A stretch of DNA of 64,000 bases from Haliscomenobacter sp. (GCA_016713275.1 JADJPL010000001.1:679001-743000), one strand, 5' to 3'. Shown: positions 29,765-37,887, counted from the stretch's first letter. Numbers and translations are program-made. The notes: a model not told the origin generated them from the sequence alone.

Positions 29765-30361
29765 ATGTTTAACAAGATTAACCATTTCTTTGCAATTATT
29801 ACGTTATTTATTTTTATTTTCATAGACTCCAGTGCGCAAACATCAAAATTTAATGCAGGATTTATTGCCGGCTTAAATTTCTCAGAACTAGAAGGGAATG
29901 GAGTTATGGATTACTTCGGGCCAAATACTGGTATTATTGGAACTGCAAAACTCAGTAAACATGCTCAATTAGGAATGGAAATTTTATTTAGCCAAAATGG
30001 AGAATATATTTTGCCGGAATATTATCCAGCTCTCCAGTATGGAAAAGTCTGGTTAAATCATGTTGAAGTACCAGTTCATATTGACTGGCTTATCGGCGTG
30101 GTTCAAAGAGACAAATTTCACGACTGGAACTTGAATATTGGACTGGCATATACCAGGTTGCTAAATTATAATGTTGAAACCATTGACAAAGAAAATGTTA
30201 ATGACCAAATTGTTTATGAAAATAAGGAAGCCTTACTATTACAAGCCGGGACAACATATAATTTTACAAAAAAGGTTGGATTTAATTTTAAAGCATCATT
30301 GCCAATTAGAATTGAAGAATTAAACTGGACTTTAGCGGCTAGACTAATTTACATGATTTAA
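29765..30361 (+). CDS. Outer-membrane beta-barrel protein (PorT-like)
   Basis: 198 residues: signal peptide (LFIFIFIDSSAQ), then alternating beta strands of a small barrel (KFNAGFIAGLNFSELEGNGV, AQLGMEILFSQNGEY, LNIGLAYTRLLNYNV, LQAGTTYNFTKKVGFNFKA, TLAARLIYMI ending in a hydrophobic residue). It matches the outer-membrane beta-barrel (PorT) type frequent in Bacteroidota. Strongly AT-rich, unlike its upstream neighbour, which suggests recent acquisition. Confidence 0.75.
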   Translation: MFNKINHFFAIITLFIFIFIDSSAQTSKFNAGFIAGLNFSELEGNGVMDYFGPNTGIIGTAKLSKHAQLGMEILFSQNGEYILPEYYPALQYGKVWLNHVEVPVHIDWLIGVVQRDKFHDWNLNIGLAYTRLLNYNVETIDKENVNDQIVYENKEALLLQAGTTYNFTKKVGFNFKASLPIRIEELNWTLAARLIYMI

Positions 30362-30454
30362 TAATTATGCCAACGAAAAAGTGGTTGCAAAAACTTTCAG
30401 TCGGTATATACCCCAAATCCGGAAAGCGTAAAAAACCGGCAAACAAGACAAAAA

Positions 30455-31135
30455 ATGGTAACAAATTCCAATCTTCATTATCACATAATCAAAGGGATTA
30501 TTGATAACGGTTTCGCACCAACTATTGACGACCTTGCAGGTGCTTTGAAAGCCGGCAAAGAAGAAGTTATTAAGGGACTTTATGACCTTCAAAACGATCA
30601 CGGAGTTGTGTTGCACCCAAATGAACCAAAAATTTGGGTGATACACCCATTTTCATTAGCCCCGACAAATTTTTTTGTGCAGACAAAAAAAGGACAATGG
30701 TGGGGAAATTGTGCTTGGTGTTCATTAGGAGTAGCCGCACTGCTCAACGAAGAGGTGAAGATAACCACCACCATCGGCGCAGAAACAAAACAAATTGAAA
30801 TCCATATAGTAAAGGGAGAAATTCAAGAAAAGAATTACTTCATTCACTTTCCAATACCAATGAAAAATGCTTGGGACAACGTCATTTACACGTGTAGCAA
30901 TATGCTGGTATTTGAAAATGAAGAACAAATAAACAGTTGGACCAAAAGACACCATATTGAGAAAGGAGATATTCAGCCCATTGAAAAAATCTGGGCTTTT
31001 TCAAAAAAGTGGTATGGTAACCATCTGAACCCTGAGTGGACAAAGTGGACTGTTGAAGACGCCAAACGAATTTTCAGGGAGTTTGAACTTGAAGGTAAGA
31101 TTTGGAACCTGGACGACTCAAAGGAAAGATTTTGA
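30455..31135 (+). CDS. Alkylmercury-lyase (MerB)-like protein, catalytic Asp replaced
   Basis: 226 residues. An N-terminal winged-helix-like part (residues ~1-55) is followed by the MerB-type domain: WVIHPFSLAPTNFFVQTKKG, WGNCAWCSLGVAALLN and YTCSNMLVFENEEQINSW. MerB cleaves carbon-mercury bonds with Cys96, Asp99 and Cys159 in the pattern WCxLD. Here the first Cys is kept (WCSLG), the second appears in CSNMLVF, but the Asp position is Gly. Many genes of this type lack mer neighbours, as here, so a true organomercurial lyase is doubtful. Its 3' end is duplicated at 28029-28141. Confidence 0.75.
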   Translation: MVTNSNLHYHIIKGIIDNGFAPTIDDLAGALKAGKEEVIKGLYDLQNDHGVVLHPNEPKIWVIHPFSLAPTNFFVQTKKGQWWGNCAWCSLGVAALLNEEVKITTTIGAETKQIEIHIVKGEIQEKNYFIHFPIPMKNAWDNVIYTCSNMLVFENEEQINSWTKRHHIEKGDIQPIEKIWAFSKKWYGNHLNPEWTKWTVEDAKRIFREFELEGKIWNLDDSKERF

Positions 31136-31156
31136 TCATGAAAGAAGGGTTTTCCG

Positions 31157-31299
31157 CACCCTACTGGACATTTAAAACATTTGCCTGGCAGCCGCATGGG
31201 TAATGGCCAAATTTATTTGGCCGGAACTCCGTTTTTCCATGCTACCGCCAAATAAATTTGGCGGTTACTGGGGGTTCGCCCTAAATGTCCAGAAGTGTG
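31157..31299. mobile_element. MITE-like palindromic element, copy 4, carrying REP palindromes
   Basis: Ends CACCCTACTGGACATT and AATGTCCAGAAGTGTG match the other copies. The inside differs: it holds two REP-type palindromes (GGCCAAATTTATTTGGCC near 31205-31222 and CCGCCAAATAAATTTGGCGG near 31244-31263), the same motif that surrounds the RAYT gene at 58.5-59.8 kb. A 9-bp duplication is not obvious here. It begins 22 bases behind the stop of the MerB-like gene. Confidence 0.75.
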
Positions 31300-31435
31300 G
31301 GTAAATTCCACACCCTTGGTGGCTGGAGGATCGGTCAGTAACTCCTATCTACCAAATCATCAAAAAAGAAGGGAAGCGGGCATGAGTTATTCCAGGGAGG
31401 AATTGGTCCTATAAAGTTCGGGCAAGCCACCAAGG

Positions 31436-32338
31436 CTACGGTGCGGACGATGCTTTCGGCGCAGGATTCCACCCATTTGCCGTTCGCCACTCCCCAGGCG
31501 TCAACCCTGCATTTTTCTTGAAAAACTGATTGAAATTCGTTGGCTCGCCGAAGCCGAGTTCAAAGCTGATTTCCTTGACGGGTTTGGCGGAGTTGACCAG
31601 CAGTCGCTTGGCTTCGAGCACAAGGCGGTCGTTGATGACTTGCTTAGGGCTTTTGCCCAAAATGTGCTGCGTTGCATGGTAAAGGCGGTTTTCGGTGATA
31701 TTGAGTTGCGTTGCATAAAAACCGACACTTTTTTCGACTGCAAAATGCATATTCAGCAAGTTGCGAAAAGCAGTCGAATAGTCCATATCCATGCCAACGG
31801 GCAGTGATTGGAAATCGCTTTGCTGCCGCAAAATTCGCTCGGAAAGGATGAGGAAATTGTGCAGCAAATTGCGCAAATAGGGTATATGATGCTGTTCGTC
31901 CGGCTTTTGAAAAGCCTCGTCCATCAGGGCGAATACCGTTTTCAAATCAGTGCAATCCTCCGTCACGTTTAGTCTTGACATGGCGCGAAAATTGTTGAAA
32001 CAAGCACAATTGTGCAAAAACTGCGCATCCTGCTCGCTACTACAAAAAAAACTGTCCAAAAAGACAATGCCCTTGCCTTCCACCTGTTCCACGTTTTCAA
32101 AGGCGTGGACTGCATCCTTATTAATGAAAAGCAATACAACAGGCTGTATTTCAAAGGCTTGAAAATCAACTATATGCTTCGAAATTCCACCTTTTAGCAA
32201 CAGGATATGGAAAAAATCGGTGCGGTGTGGCACGGTCATCCTGGCTTTGTGGCGAGCGTAAACCGCACCCAAATCTATGATTTCGAAGCCGGTTTTGGCC
32301 TCTTCCTTGAAGGCATAGCGATGGATAGCAGGTTTCAT
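31436..32338 (-). CDS. AraC-family transcriptional regulator
   Basis: 300 residues: N-terminal cupin sensor (TDFFHILLLKGGISKHIVDF, PVVLLFINKDAVHAFENVEQ) and a C-terminal AraC HTH pair (VGFYATQLNITENRLYHATQ, HILGKSPKQVINDRLVLEAK, then VKEISFELGFGEPTNFNQFF and GLTPGEWR). It overlaps the upstream membrane-protein gene by four bases on the minus strand, so it is probably cotranscribed with it and likely regulates this small cluster. Confidence 0.92.
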   Translation of the reverse strand: MKPAIHRYAFKEEAKTGFEIIDLGAVYARHKARMTVPHRTDFFHILLLKGGISKHIVDFQAFEIQPVVLLFINKDAVHAFENVEQVEGKGIVFLDSFFCSSEQDAQFLHNCACFNNFRAMSRLNVTEDCTDLKTVFALMDEAFQKPDEQHHIPYLRNLLHNFLILSERILRQQSDFQSLPVGMDMDYSTAFRNLLNMHFAVEKSVGFYATQLNITENRLYHATQHILGKSPKQVINDRLVLEAKRLLVNSAKPVKEISFELGFGEPTNFNQFFKKNAGLTPGEWRTANGWNPAPKASSAP

Positions 32339-32721
32339 GGTTTGGAATCAACCTTCCCAATAATCCATGCCGCCCCAAAACACTCCAACAGGCTCCAGGG
32401 CACTGCATAGGGTAGCACGTCAAATGGCAGCACGCCCATGTTGCCGACGACCAGCCACATCATCACGAATCCTGCAACCCACGACAGGGCAGTGGTTTGC
32501 CGCAAGGAGAATTTTTGCAGCAAAGCGTAGATTACCCCTGCGAATACCAGCGACCACACCCCCCACACGGCCCCATTGGCTGGCGCAGCTGGAAATTCCA
32601 GCCCCATGGATTGGTAGTGCGCCACCCACTTGGGCATTAAGAGGATTTGGTTGCGCAAAAACTCGTTGATGCTGACCCAGGCGGATGCTCCGAGAATTGC
32701 GAGTAAGCTTCTTAGTGTCAT
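32335..32721 (-). CDS. Four-helix membrane protein of unknown function
   Basis: 128 residues from the ATG at 32721 (a TTG five codons earlier is less likely). Hydrophobic helices at about 5-22, 52-70, 79-97 and 105-124 with GMTLRSLLAILGASAWVSIN and VWGVWSLVFAGVIYALLQKF. No family named with certainty. Its stop overlaps the start of the AraC gene (ATGA), so both are expressed together. Confidence 0.75.
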   Translation of the reverse strand: MTLRSLLAILGASAWVSINEFLRNQILLMPKWVAHYQSMGLEFPAAPANGAVWGVWSLVFAGVIYALLQKFSLRQTTALSWVAGFVMMWLVVGNMGVLPFDVLPYAVPWSLLECFGAAWIIGKVDSKP

Positions 32722-32744
32722 ACCGTTTTTTTGCAAAAATAGGG

Positions 32745-32865
32745 CTTACGAATACGTTATCAAAATCTCCTTCGGCGTCCCCTCCATCCGATCCAGGTCA
32801 CCCGGCTGCGTGTCCAGTTCGAGTACTTCCGGTTTTTGGCTGCCCGGCGCCGCTGCACCGCCCCA
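32745..32865 (-). pseudogene. C-terminal remnant of an unknown protein
   Basis: On the minus strand about 40 codons read APGSQKPEVLELDTQPGDLD and RMEGTPKEILITYS before a stop. This is sensible protein with the look of a C-terminal end, but an in-frame stop lies just upstream and there is no start. I do not recognise the parent family. The rest of 32722-32997 shows nothing else. Confidence 0.35.
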
Positions 32866-32997
32866 TTAGTTCATTTGCCAACAGGAAATTGCCTGTGGCA
32901 GCAGAAATGGGACAATGCACGGTTGGCAGGACGTAAATGGGCGGCGGGAATAATAGCTTGCAATAAGGATGAAACAACGGTAATATGGCATGTTTAC

Positions 32998-33417
32998 TCA
33001 TTCTGGCAATGCAGCCAGTTTTCTCAATTTCCCCAATGCAATGAAGTACGGAATCAGGAAAACCAAGAACGATCCCGCCTGCATGATTTGCCCCATGTCG
33101 CCGCCTGAAAAACGGATGCCCATGAACATATCGAAGCCTTCCCGAACGAGATTGATCATCATGGTGAAAGCGAGAAACATAGCGTTCTGCGAGCGCAAAG
33201 CCAGTACCGTCGCTACAATCATAGCAATGTTTCTCCCTGCCAGTTCCCACAGCACTTTTTGGTTGGCAAGCACGTTGCCTTCAATGGCGCCGTAGGCGAG
33301 GGAGGGATTGGCAAAGGCCGAATAGGTTTTGAAAACGAGGATGAGGACAACAATGCCGGAAAGGATATTTATCCACATCGGTATTTTGTCGCGCCTGTAA
33401 TTCGAGTTGGTGGGCAT
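32998..33417 (-). CDS. Membrane protein of unknown function
   Basis: 139 residues from the ATG at 33417 (MPTNSNYRRDKIPMWINILS). Helices: INILSGIVVLILVFKTYSAF, VLWELAGRNIAMIVATVLAL, NAMFLAFTMMINLVREGFDM and GSFLVFLIPYFIALGKL. The family is not recognised. It lies in the AraC, membrane-protein and SnoaL group, all on the minus strand. Confidence 0.7.
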   Translation of the reverse strand: MPTNSNYRRDKIPMWINILSGIVVLILVFKTYSAFANPSLAYGAIEGNVLANQKVLWELAGRNIAMIVATVLALRSQNAMFLAFTMMINLVREGFDMFMGIRFSGGDMGQIMQAGSFLVFLIPYFIALGKLRKLAALPE

Positions 33418-33473
33418 ATTTTTGTTGTTTATTCGGACCGTATAGAATGAGGAGCAATGCAAATAGAATCAGT

Positions 33474-33523
33474 GTCAGGTTCGGCTAGCCTTGGTCACCC
33501 CGGTTAAGCAAAGCGAACCTGAC
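33474..33523. other. Hairpin between two minus-strand genes
   Basis: GTCAGGTTCG (33474-33483) pairs with CGAACCTGAC (33514-33523), a 10-bp stem with a 30-base loop. It could be a regulator site or a transcript hairpin; no U-tract follows on either strand. Confidence 0.4.
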
Positions 33524-33589
33524 CATAGGTGGATCCTTTACCTTGACGCGGTAACGTTCATTTTCGCCGATGAAATGAATGTATAAAAT

Positions 33590-34000
33590 TTAAGATTTCA
33601 ACTGTGCAATCGCCGTACTCCACTCCTCGACGTGGTACACCATCTGGATTTGCCCGTTTTCGACGGTGTGCATATCCATTGCCATCGTTTTGAAGGACTT
33701 CGAGCCGTCAAGTTCGAGGCCCATGAAATGGCCATTGGGCGAGGCGGAAAACAGGCTGCGCACCACGACGCGGTTGCCTTCCTGCACTATATCCTGGATT
33801 TCCCAGCGCATATCGGGCATGAGTTTCCAGAAGCCGTTAATTTGAGCGATGAGGGCTTCCTTGCTTTTCGTGCCTGCCGCATTGCGCGATTCGAAGCCGT
33901 CGGCGAGGAGCGCCTGGAGGCGTTCGGTGAGGTTGGCTGTGCCGCCAACGGTGAGGCACTCTTCGTAAAATGCCCGGACAGTTTCTTTTAAATGTTGCAT
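33590..34000 (-). CDS. SnoaL-like ester cyclase family protein
   Basis: 136 residues, NTF2-like fold: LKETVRAFYEECLTVGGTAN, EALIAQINGFWKLMPDMRWE, IQDIVQEGNRVVVRSLFSAS and a final strand with MVYHVEEWSTAIAQL. This is the SnoaL-type polyketide cyclase / ester cyclase family, whose small exemplars often accompany AraC regulators. The substrate is unknown. It is the most 5' gene of the minus-strand cluster 31436-34000. Confidence 0.85.
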   Translation of the reverse strand: MQHLKETVRAFYEECLTVGGTANLTERLQALLADGFESRNAAGTKSKEALIAQINGFWKLMPDMRWEIQDIVQEGNRVVVRSLFSASPNGHFMGLELDGSKSFKTMAMDMHTVENGQIQMVYHVEEWSTAIAQLKS

Positions 34001-34311
34001 CTTGGAAATGACTTAATGATTAGAAATTTATTTTCGGCACAAAAATCCGTCGGTTTACTGTCTTCTGTATAATGAAAATCTTGGAAAGTATGATGAAAAA
34101 ATGGAAGCCCTTTGCCAAAGGCCCTCCAGCTGAAAGAAAACGCCTTTTTATACAAACAAAGATGAAAAACCGAATCCCCGGCTTCAGCAACGGCGTGGCC
34201 CTCAAGAATTTAGCTACGACCGCGTGGCGCGGTTGATCCGCAGAAAGAGGCATCAATCGCTTAAAAACGCTTCTTAAGCGATACCCGCCGCAAAGGAGTT
34301 CGGGTAAATCC
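34001..34311. other. Intergenic region without recognised gene
   Basis: About 310 bases. A 78-codon minus-strand frame at 34020-34256 has no start context, no family and mixed composition, so I do not call it. The region should hold the promoter of the SnoaL-type gene. Confidence 0.4.
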
Positions 34312-34520
34312 CATGCCCCTGCGCCTCAACGCTTGCTTTTCCTCCTCCTTTCCCGTATATTTAGGGCTACTAAAAGAGGCTATGCGCAAGCATTCGCTAC
34401 CGCATAGCCTCCGTGTGTCTAAACGCTAAACCGCCCCAACCGATGGAAACTAAGCATCCTGACACCTGTTTGTTTGCGCTCGCCGGGTCCTCTGGCGGGA
34501 GAGGTGTTTTTTCAATTTTT
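34312..34520 (+). repeat. Leader repeat, diverged copy F (promoter-like box and hairpin)
   Basis: A diverged member of the leader family: TATATTTAGGG (34357-34367) in the place of the -7 box, then a hairpin of different sequence but the same position (GAGGCTATGCG 34376-34386 pairing with CGCATAGCCTC 34401-34411), then CTAAACCGCCCCAACCGATG and a GCCGGGTCCTCTGGCGGGAG stem-loop. The changed yet fully paired hairpin suggests that structure is conserved. Confidence 0.5.
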
Positions 34521-34633
34521 TTGGCGAGAAAAAGGAAACTGGGAAGTGGCGCCAGTTCAATCCTGGGGGCTGTAGCCGATTTACCCGATGGTATTCAGGT
34601 TGTATGATTACTAATTATAAAATTTACTAAAAA

Positions 34634-34801
34634 ATGATGGACTTCTTTCCTTACATTTCGATTCTGATGATTATTGTCTATCTGGCGATAATAATAGGTT
34701 TGTTTTATTTGATTTATACATGGGCGAATACCATAATTTCCTTAAAACGAGAGCATAATGACTTGTTGAGAGAAATAATTAAAAAATTGGAGAATAAATA
34801 A
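34634..34801 (+). CDS. 55-residue single-helix membrane peptide
   Basis: Short gene: MMDFFPYISILMIIVYLAII and IGLFYLIYTWANTIIS form one long hydrophobic segment (residues ~8-35), followed by a charged helical tail (LKREHNDLLREIIKKLENK). Strongly AT-biased codon use typical of a real small Bacteroidota gene. It is the cargo directly behind leader copy F. No family known; a toxin-like or regulatory membrane peptide is possible but unproven. Confidence 0.5.
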   Translation: MMDFFPYISILMIIVYLAIIIGLFYLIYTWANTIISLKREHNDLLREIIKKLENK

Positions 34802-34837
34802 AAGCAGCCCACCCCCTTGCGCTGTACGGCATCTATA

Positions 34838-34997
34838 GACTTGTTGCGACGGGTCAGCGTGGTGGTAAAAATGAGCTATTTTCCGTCCGCACGAAGGCTT
34901 TTTGAGGGAGCATAGCCGAGCTACGTGACCGAAAAAAGGCATAGTGTGGGCGGAAAAGAGCCATTTTAAGCCCGCGATGATCCCGTCGCAACAAGTC
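34838..34997. mobile_element. 160-bp imperfect palindrome with 16-bp terminal inverted repeats
   Basis: Perfect ends GACTTGTTGCGACGGG (34838-34853) and CCCGTCGCAACAAGTC (34982-34997), with further imperfect pairing inward (ATTTTCCGTCCGCAC against GTGTGGGCGGAAAAGAG). Noncoding. A shortened copy lies at 50627-50695. No clear target duplication. Confidence 0.7.
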
Positions 34998-35150
34998 TTA
35001 TCGTTTTTGCCCCCGGATCGAAGCGTTTGGGGGCAAGGGCGGGTGTGGAGTAACGGGCAGCGGGTGTTGCGTTCCGGCAGAAGGCCTCCTGATATCATGT
35101 CTGTAAATTTGAAGTACGAGTTCGAATTTTCAGACATGACAGCATGGGGG

Positions 35151-35207
35151 TGGCGTAGGGGTGATCGCAGGCGCCCATAAACTGGTGGAGGGAGCGCAGC
35201 GTTCCCG
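35151..35207. repeat. Dispersed repeat, copy 2
   Basis: TGGCGTAGGGGTGATCGCAG, GCGCCCATAAAC and GGAGGGAGCGCAGCGTTCCC, matching 28250-28308. On the left it follows a small hairpin (TGTCTG facing CAGACA, 35099-35136). On the right it abuts a truncated ATPase gene exactly within its Walker A motif. Confidence 0.75.
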
Positions 35208-35208
35208 A

Positions 35209-35310
35209 TTATTTCCCGACTTGCCGCGCCCCGCGTATGATCAGCGGTTTTCGATCGGGTTTGTGCATCCAGTTCAGCAGGCGGCGGTACGCTTTTCGTT
35301 CAAACTGCAT
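35209..35310 (-). pseudogene. N-terminal fragment of an AAA_14/DUF4143-type ATPase
   Basis: 33 codons from the ATG at 35310: MQFERKAYRRLLNWMHKPDR, KPLIIRGARQVGK, then stop. This is the start of the ATPase family of about 400 residues that opens with a Lys/Arg-rich helix and a GARQVGKT P-loop. The sequence is cut right after GK, where the dispersed repeat 35151-35207 begins, so the repeat marks a deletion or insertion junction. Confidence 0.75.
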
Positions 35311-35384
35311 ATAGTTATGTAATAAATAAAGGGCGATTTTAGCCAGCAAATTTTGTAATAAATGCAGGGCAATTAGCATAAACT

Positions 35385-35640
35385 GGGTTCTAGAGTTAGC
35401 AACCGCCGGGGCTCTTTGGCGAGGGGAGAGGGTTTTCTGAGACTTTTTTGGGGGAAGAGCGGACAAGATTTGGAGAGGGCTAGGCGTGTCTTCCCAATTT
35501 TGGTGTTATCCGCAGAAAAAAGGCTGGGACAAGATCAGAAGGTTGCTGGACGACTTGCCGCTTTGAGGGGATCGGGCTATATTGAAGGCGCAAACTTATG
35601 TCGTTTCGGGTTTTACTTCGGTGGGTTTCGTCAATACCAT
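35385..35640 (+). repeat. Leader repeat, copy A
   Basis: Shares with the other copies GCCGGGGCTCTTTGGCG, AGGGTTTTCTGAGACTTTTT, GGGGGAAGAGCGGACAAGAT, TTGGAGAGGG and GGCTGGGACAAGATCAGAAG. The promoter/hairpin half is missing here. It precedes the DUF2200 gene. Confidence 0.7.
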
Positions 35641-35688
35641 AGGTAGCCGTCATTGTAGAGCGACACTGTAAACAATAAAATAGTAACA

Positions 35689-36051
35689 ATGAAAGAAACA
35701 GACAAACATAATGAACGAATTGCAAAAATGACTTTTGCTTCCGTTTTCCCTCATTACATTACAAAAGTTGAAAGCAAGGGCCGAACAAAGGACGAATTGT
35801 ATCAAGTTATAGAATGGTTGACAGGTTTTGACCAAAGCAAACTTCAAGAGCTAATTGACGAAAAAGTAACTTTTGAAACTTTTTTTGAAAGAGCAACATT
35901 AAACCCGAATGCTGAACTTATAACAGGCTTAATCTGCGGGTATAGAATTGAGAAAATTCAAAATCCATTAACTAAAAAAGCGAGATATTTGGACAAAATA
36001 ATTGACGAATTAGCTAAAGGCAAGAAAATAGAAAAAATTTTAAGACAATAA
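35689..36051 (+). CDS. DUF2200 family protein
   Basis: 120 residues matching DUF2200 along its length: MTFASVFPHYITKVESKGRT, KDELYQVIEWLTGFDQSKLQ, FFERATLNPNAELITGLICG, YRIEKIQNPLTKKARYLDKI and IDELAKGKKIEKILR. Small cytoplasmic protein; function unknown. AT-rich cargo behind leader copy A and 23 bases ahead of a VOC protein, probably one transcript. Confidence 0.92.
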   Translation: MKETDKHNERIAKMTFASVFPHYITKVESKGRTKDELYQVIEWLTGFDQSKLQELIDEKVTFETFFERATLNPNAELITGLICGYRIEKIQNPLTKKARYLDKIIDELAKGKKIEKILRQ

Positions 36052-36074
36052 GTCTAATATTTAAATATGAGAAT

Positions 36075-36437
36075 ATGAATTTTTTAAAGTTAGTACCAAG
36101 TGTGTTCTATGCCGACATTGCAGAAGGACTTAAGTTATTTGTCGATTGTTTGAAATTTACAATTGAACACAAAGATTTAAGCGCATCACAACCGTATTGT
36201 GTATTAGGTAAGGATGGAATAAGAATTATGGTATTTCAAGACGAACAATTAGCTAAAGCGCATTACCCAGAGCTAAGGCTTGAAACAAATAATATTGAAG
36301 AAGTATTTGCCGTTGTATCGGCTTCTCATCCTCATCTACTTCATCCCAATCTTAACAAGGTTACAAAAAGACCTTGGGGAGCAAAAGAATTCGCAATTTT
36401 AGATAATCAAGTAGGAATTAGATTTCAACAATGGTAA
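36075..36437 (+). CDS. VOC (glyoxalase/bleomycin-resistance-like) protein
   Basis: 120 residues with the beta-alpha-beta-beta-beta repeat of VOC proteins: LVPSVFYADIAEGLKLFVDC, LKFTIEHKDLSASQPYCVLG, GIRIMVFQDEQLAKAHYPEL and the closing AKEFAILDNQVGIRFQQW. Metal ligands are not obvious, so it may be a binding (resistance-type) protein and not an enzyme. Cotranscribed with DUF2200. An attC-like hairpin begins 20 bases behind the stop. Confidence 0.85.
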   Translation: MNFLKLVPSVFYADIAEGLKLFVDCLKFTIEHKDLSASQPYCVLGKDGIRIMVFQDEQLAKAHYPELRLETNNIEEVFAVVSASHPHLLHPNLNKVTKRPWGAKEFAILDNQVGIRFQQW

Positions 36438-36456
36438 AAAATATTGCCAGTGCAAT

Positions 36457-36533
36457 AAATAACAAACCGTATACAATGTGTATGCGATAATGCTCCCTGT
36501 CGGTCGCACTACGCATATACGCACCGTTACCCA
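36457..36533. repeat. attC-like hairpin 1
   Basis: Starts ATAACAAACCG and ends CACCGTTACCC. The outer TAAC/GTTA pair and the inner GTATGCG/CGCATA(TA)C arms are interrupted by unpaired bases, the layout of integron attC sites (R'' YAAC ... GTTRRRY R'). Position just behind a short gene also fits. Core match is imperfect (GTTACCC). Confidence 0.4.
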
Positions 36534-36557
36534 CCCCAACCCATAAAACCACGACCA

Positions 36558-36690
36558 CTGCCGCTTTTTGAATGGGATGAGAAAAAGAATAAGGCGAACG
36601 GGAAGAAACACGGAGGCGTTGAACTCCTGAAAGAGGGGAAAAACGCTGGAAGGAGCCGCCATTGATTTCAGGGAGGCAAAAGCCGAGGCT
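36558..36690 (+). pseudogene. Relic of a BrnT-type toxin fused to a partner fragment
   Basis: Reads PLFEWDEKKNKANGKKHG, the start of a BrnT (DUF497) toxin, then jumps into GVELLKEGKN, a decayed version of the protein intact at 40793-41226. A closely similar relic is at 40655-40860. Not functional. Confidence 0.6.
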
Positions 36691-36699
36691 TTGCCCCCC

Positions 36700-37075
36700 T
36701 TTTTGCCTCCTGCTGCCTTTTTGAGCCCATATTACCTTTGACTTTTTGCCCTTTTTTCCCTATCTTAGGGAAGCAAAACCGAAAGGCTAAGCGCGTTGGT
36801 TTTTTCATATACTAAACCACAACCGATGTTGCGCTGCTACGTGTCCTTCGCATCTTGTTCTCGTCCGCCGGGGTCTTTGGCGGGAGTGAGGGGGTTTTCT
36901 GAGACTTTTTTGAGGGAAGAGCGGGCCAGATTTGGATAGGGTGAGGTGTGTCTGCTCATTTGGGGTGTTTGGGCGGAGAAAACAGGGAGATATGAAAAAT
37001 AGCCGCAATTTGGGAGAGACGAGGTAATGGGGAAATATTGCAGAGGTACTTATTCGGAGTTTCGGGTACACAAGC
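36700..37075 (+). repeat. Leader repeat, copy B, with promoter and immediate hairpin
   Basis: TTTG (36737-36740), 20 nt, TATCTTAG (36761-36768) form a Bacteroidota-like promoter. Within ten bases follows AAAACCGAAAGGCTAAGCGC and GGTTTTTTC, a hairpin with a T tract. Then comes the common body: CTAAACCACAACCGATGTTG, CCTTCGCATCTTG, GCCGGGGTCTTTGGCGGG, GGTTTTCTGAGACTTTTTTG, AGAGCGGGCCAGATTTGGA and, at the end, GGTACTTATTCGGAGTTTCG. Confidence 0.8.
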
Positions 37076-37108
37076 GTTCTCATCAACTAACCATTAAAAC
37101 AGATTATT

Positions 37109-37861
37109 ATGAGCTCAATTTCAAGAATAATATTTAAAAATGTAGCCCTCCTTTTTTTTCTGGTAAATATTATTCAGGTTCAGGGTCAAACACCTGAAAT
37201 GCCTGGATGGGCTAGTCAGACCCCTTTGCCAATGTCAAAGTCGAAGTGTTTTGAAACGGCCCAAAACGCATTGAAATCAGTTGGTATTACAAATTTATTA
37301 TCGTTAGACAACTGGAGTGTAAGTGGAACAAATTATAATGTCCGAGCCGGAATATCTTGCGTTTCTTGTGGAAATGGAGTTCATGTTTCCATTGCGGTTG
37401 CAACTACTCATGCCTATCCAGAGGCTAATTCTCTTCGTGACAGATTAAGGGATTATATGCTCAATAGTGTGGGTGCTAATTCTCAGGGGGAAACTTTACC
37501 AGAAACATCTTTTAATTACACCACCACTTTGGGGAGTTTGACCTTAATGATAAATGGGAATAAAATTACGGGGACATATGAATCAGGGCGAGGCACTCTT
37601 CAGGGCACATTAAGAGGCAGTATTTTAGAGGGTACATGGTCTAACTCATATTCCAATAAACAAGGAACATTTTTATTTACATTTGAAGGTGTTCTGGCGA
37701 AGGCTCCACATTTACAGGTAAGTGGGGATACAATGACGAACCGAGAACAAGGAATTGGTCTGGAAGTGAAATCAAAAAATAGAATCAAAATAAAGAAAAC
37801 AAAAGGAATCAAAAGATCCATTTCGTCCAGCATTATTTCTGCAGGGCAAGCGAGATCTTGA
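37109..37861 (+). CDS. Exported protein of unknown function (cargo of leader B)
   Basis: 250 residues: signal peptide (FKNVALLFFLVNIIQVQGQ). The mature part has two sections: residues ~35-130 with a paired-cysteine motif (GISCVSCGNGVHVSIAVATT), and a beta-rich section with glycine/threonine repeats (INGNKITGTYESGRGTLQGT, LEGTWSNSYSNKQGTFLF) that resembles extracellular repeat folds. The C-terminus is basic (KSKNRIKIKKTKGIKRS) and may be run-on into rearranged DNA. No family recognised. Confidence 0.65.
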   Translation: MSSISRIIFKNVALLFFLVNIIQVQGQTPEMPGWASQTPLPMSKSKCFETAQNALKSVGITNLLSLDNWSVSGTNYNVRAGISCVSCGNGVHVSIAVATTHAYPEANSLRDRLRDYMLNSVGANSQGETLPETSFNYTTTLGSLTLMINGNKITGTYESGRGTLQGTLRGSILEGTWSNSYSNKQGTFLFTFEGVLAKAPHLQVSGDTMTNREQGIGLEVKSKNRIKIKKTKGIKRSISSSIISAGQARS

Positions 37862-37887
37862 GAACAGTTTATCAAAACAGGCTGACA

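Noticed and set aside
34020..34256. Minus-strand frame of 78 codons
   Set aside because: No recognisable domain, poor start context, and mixed composition.
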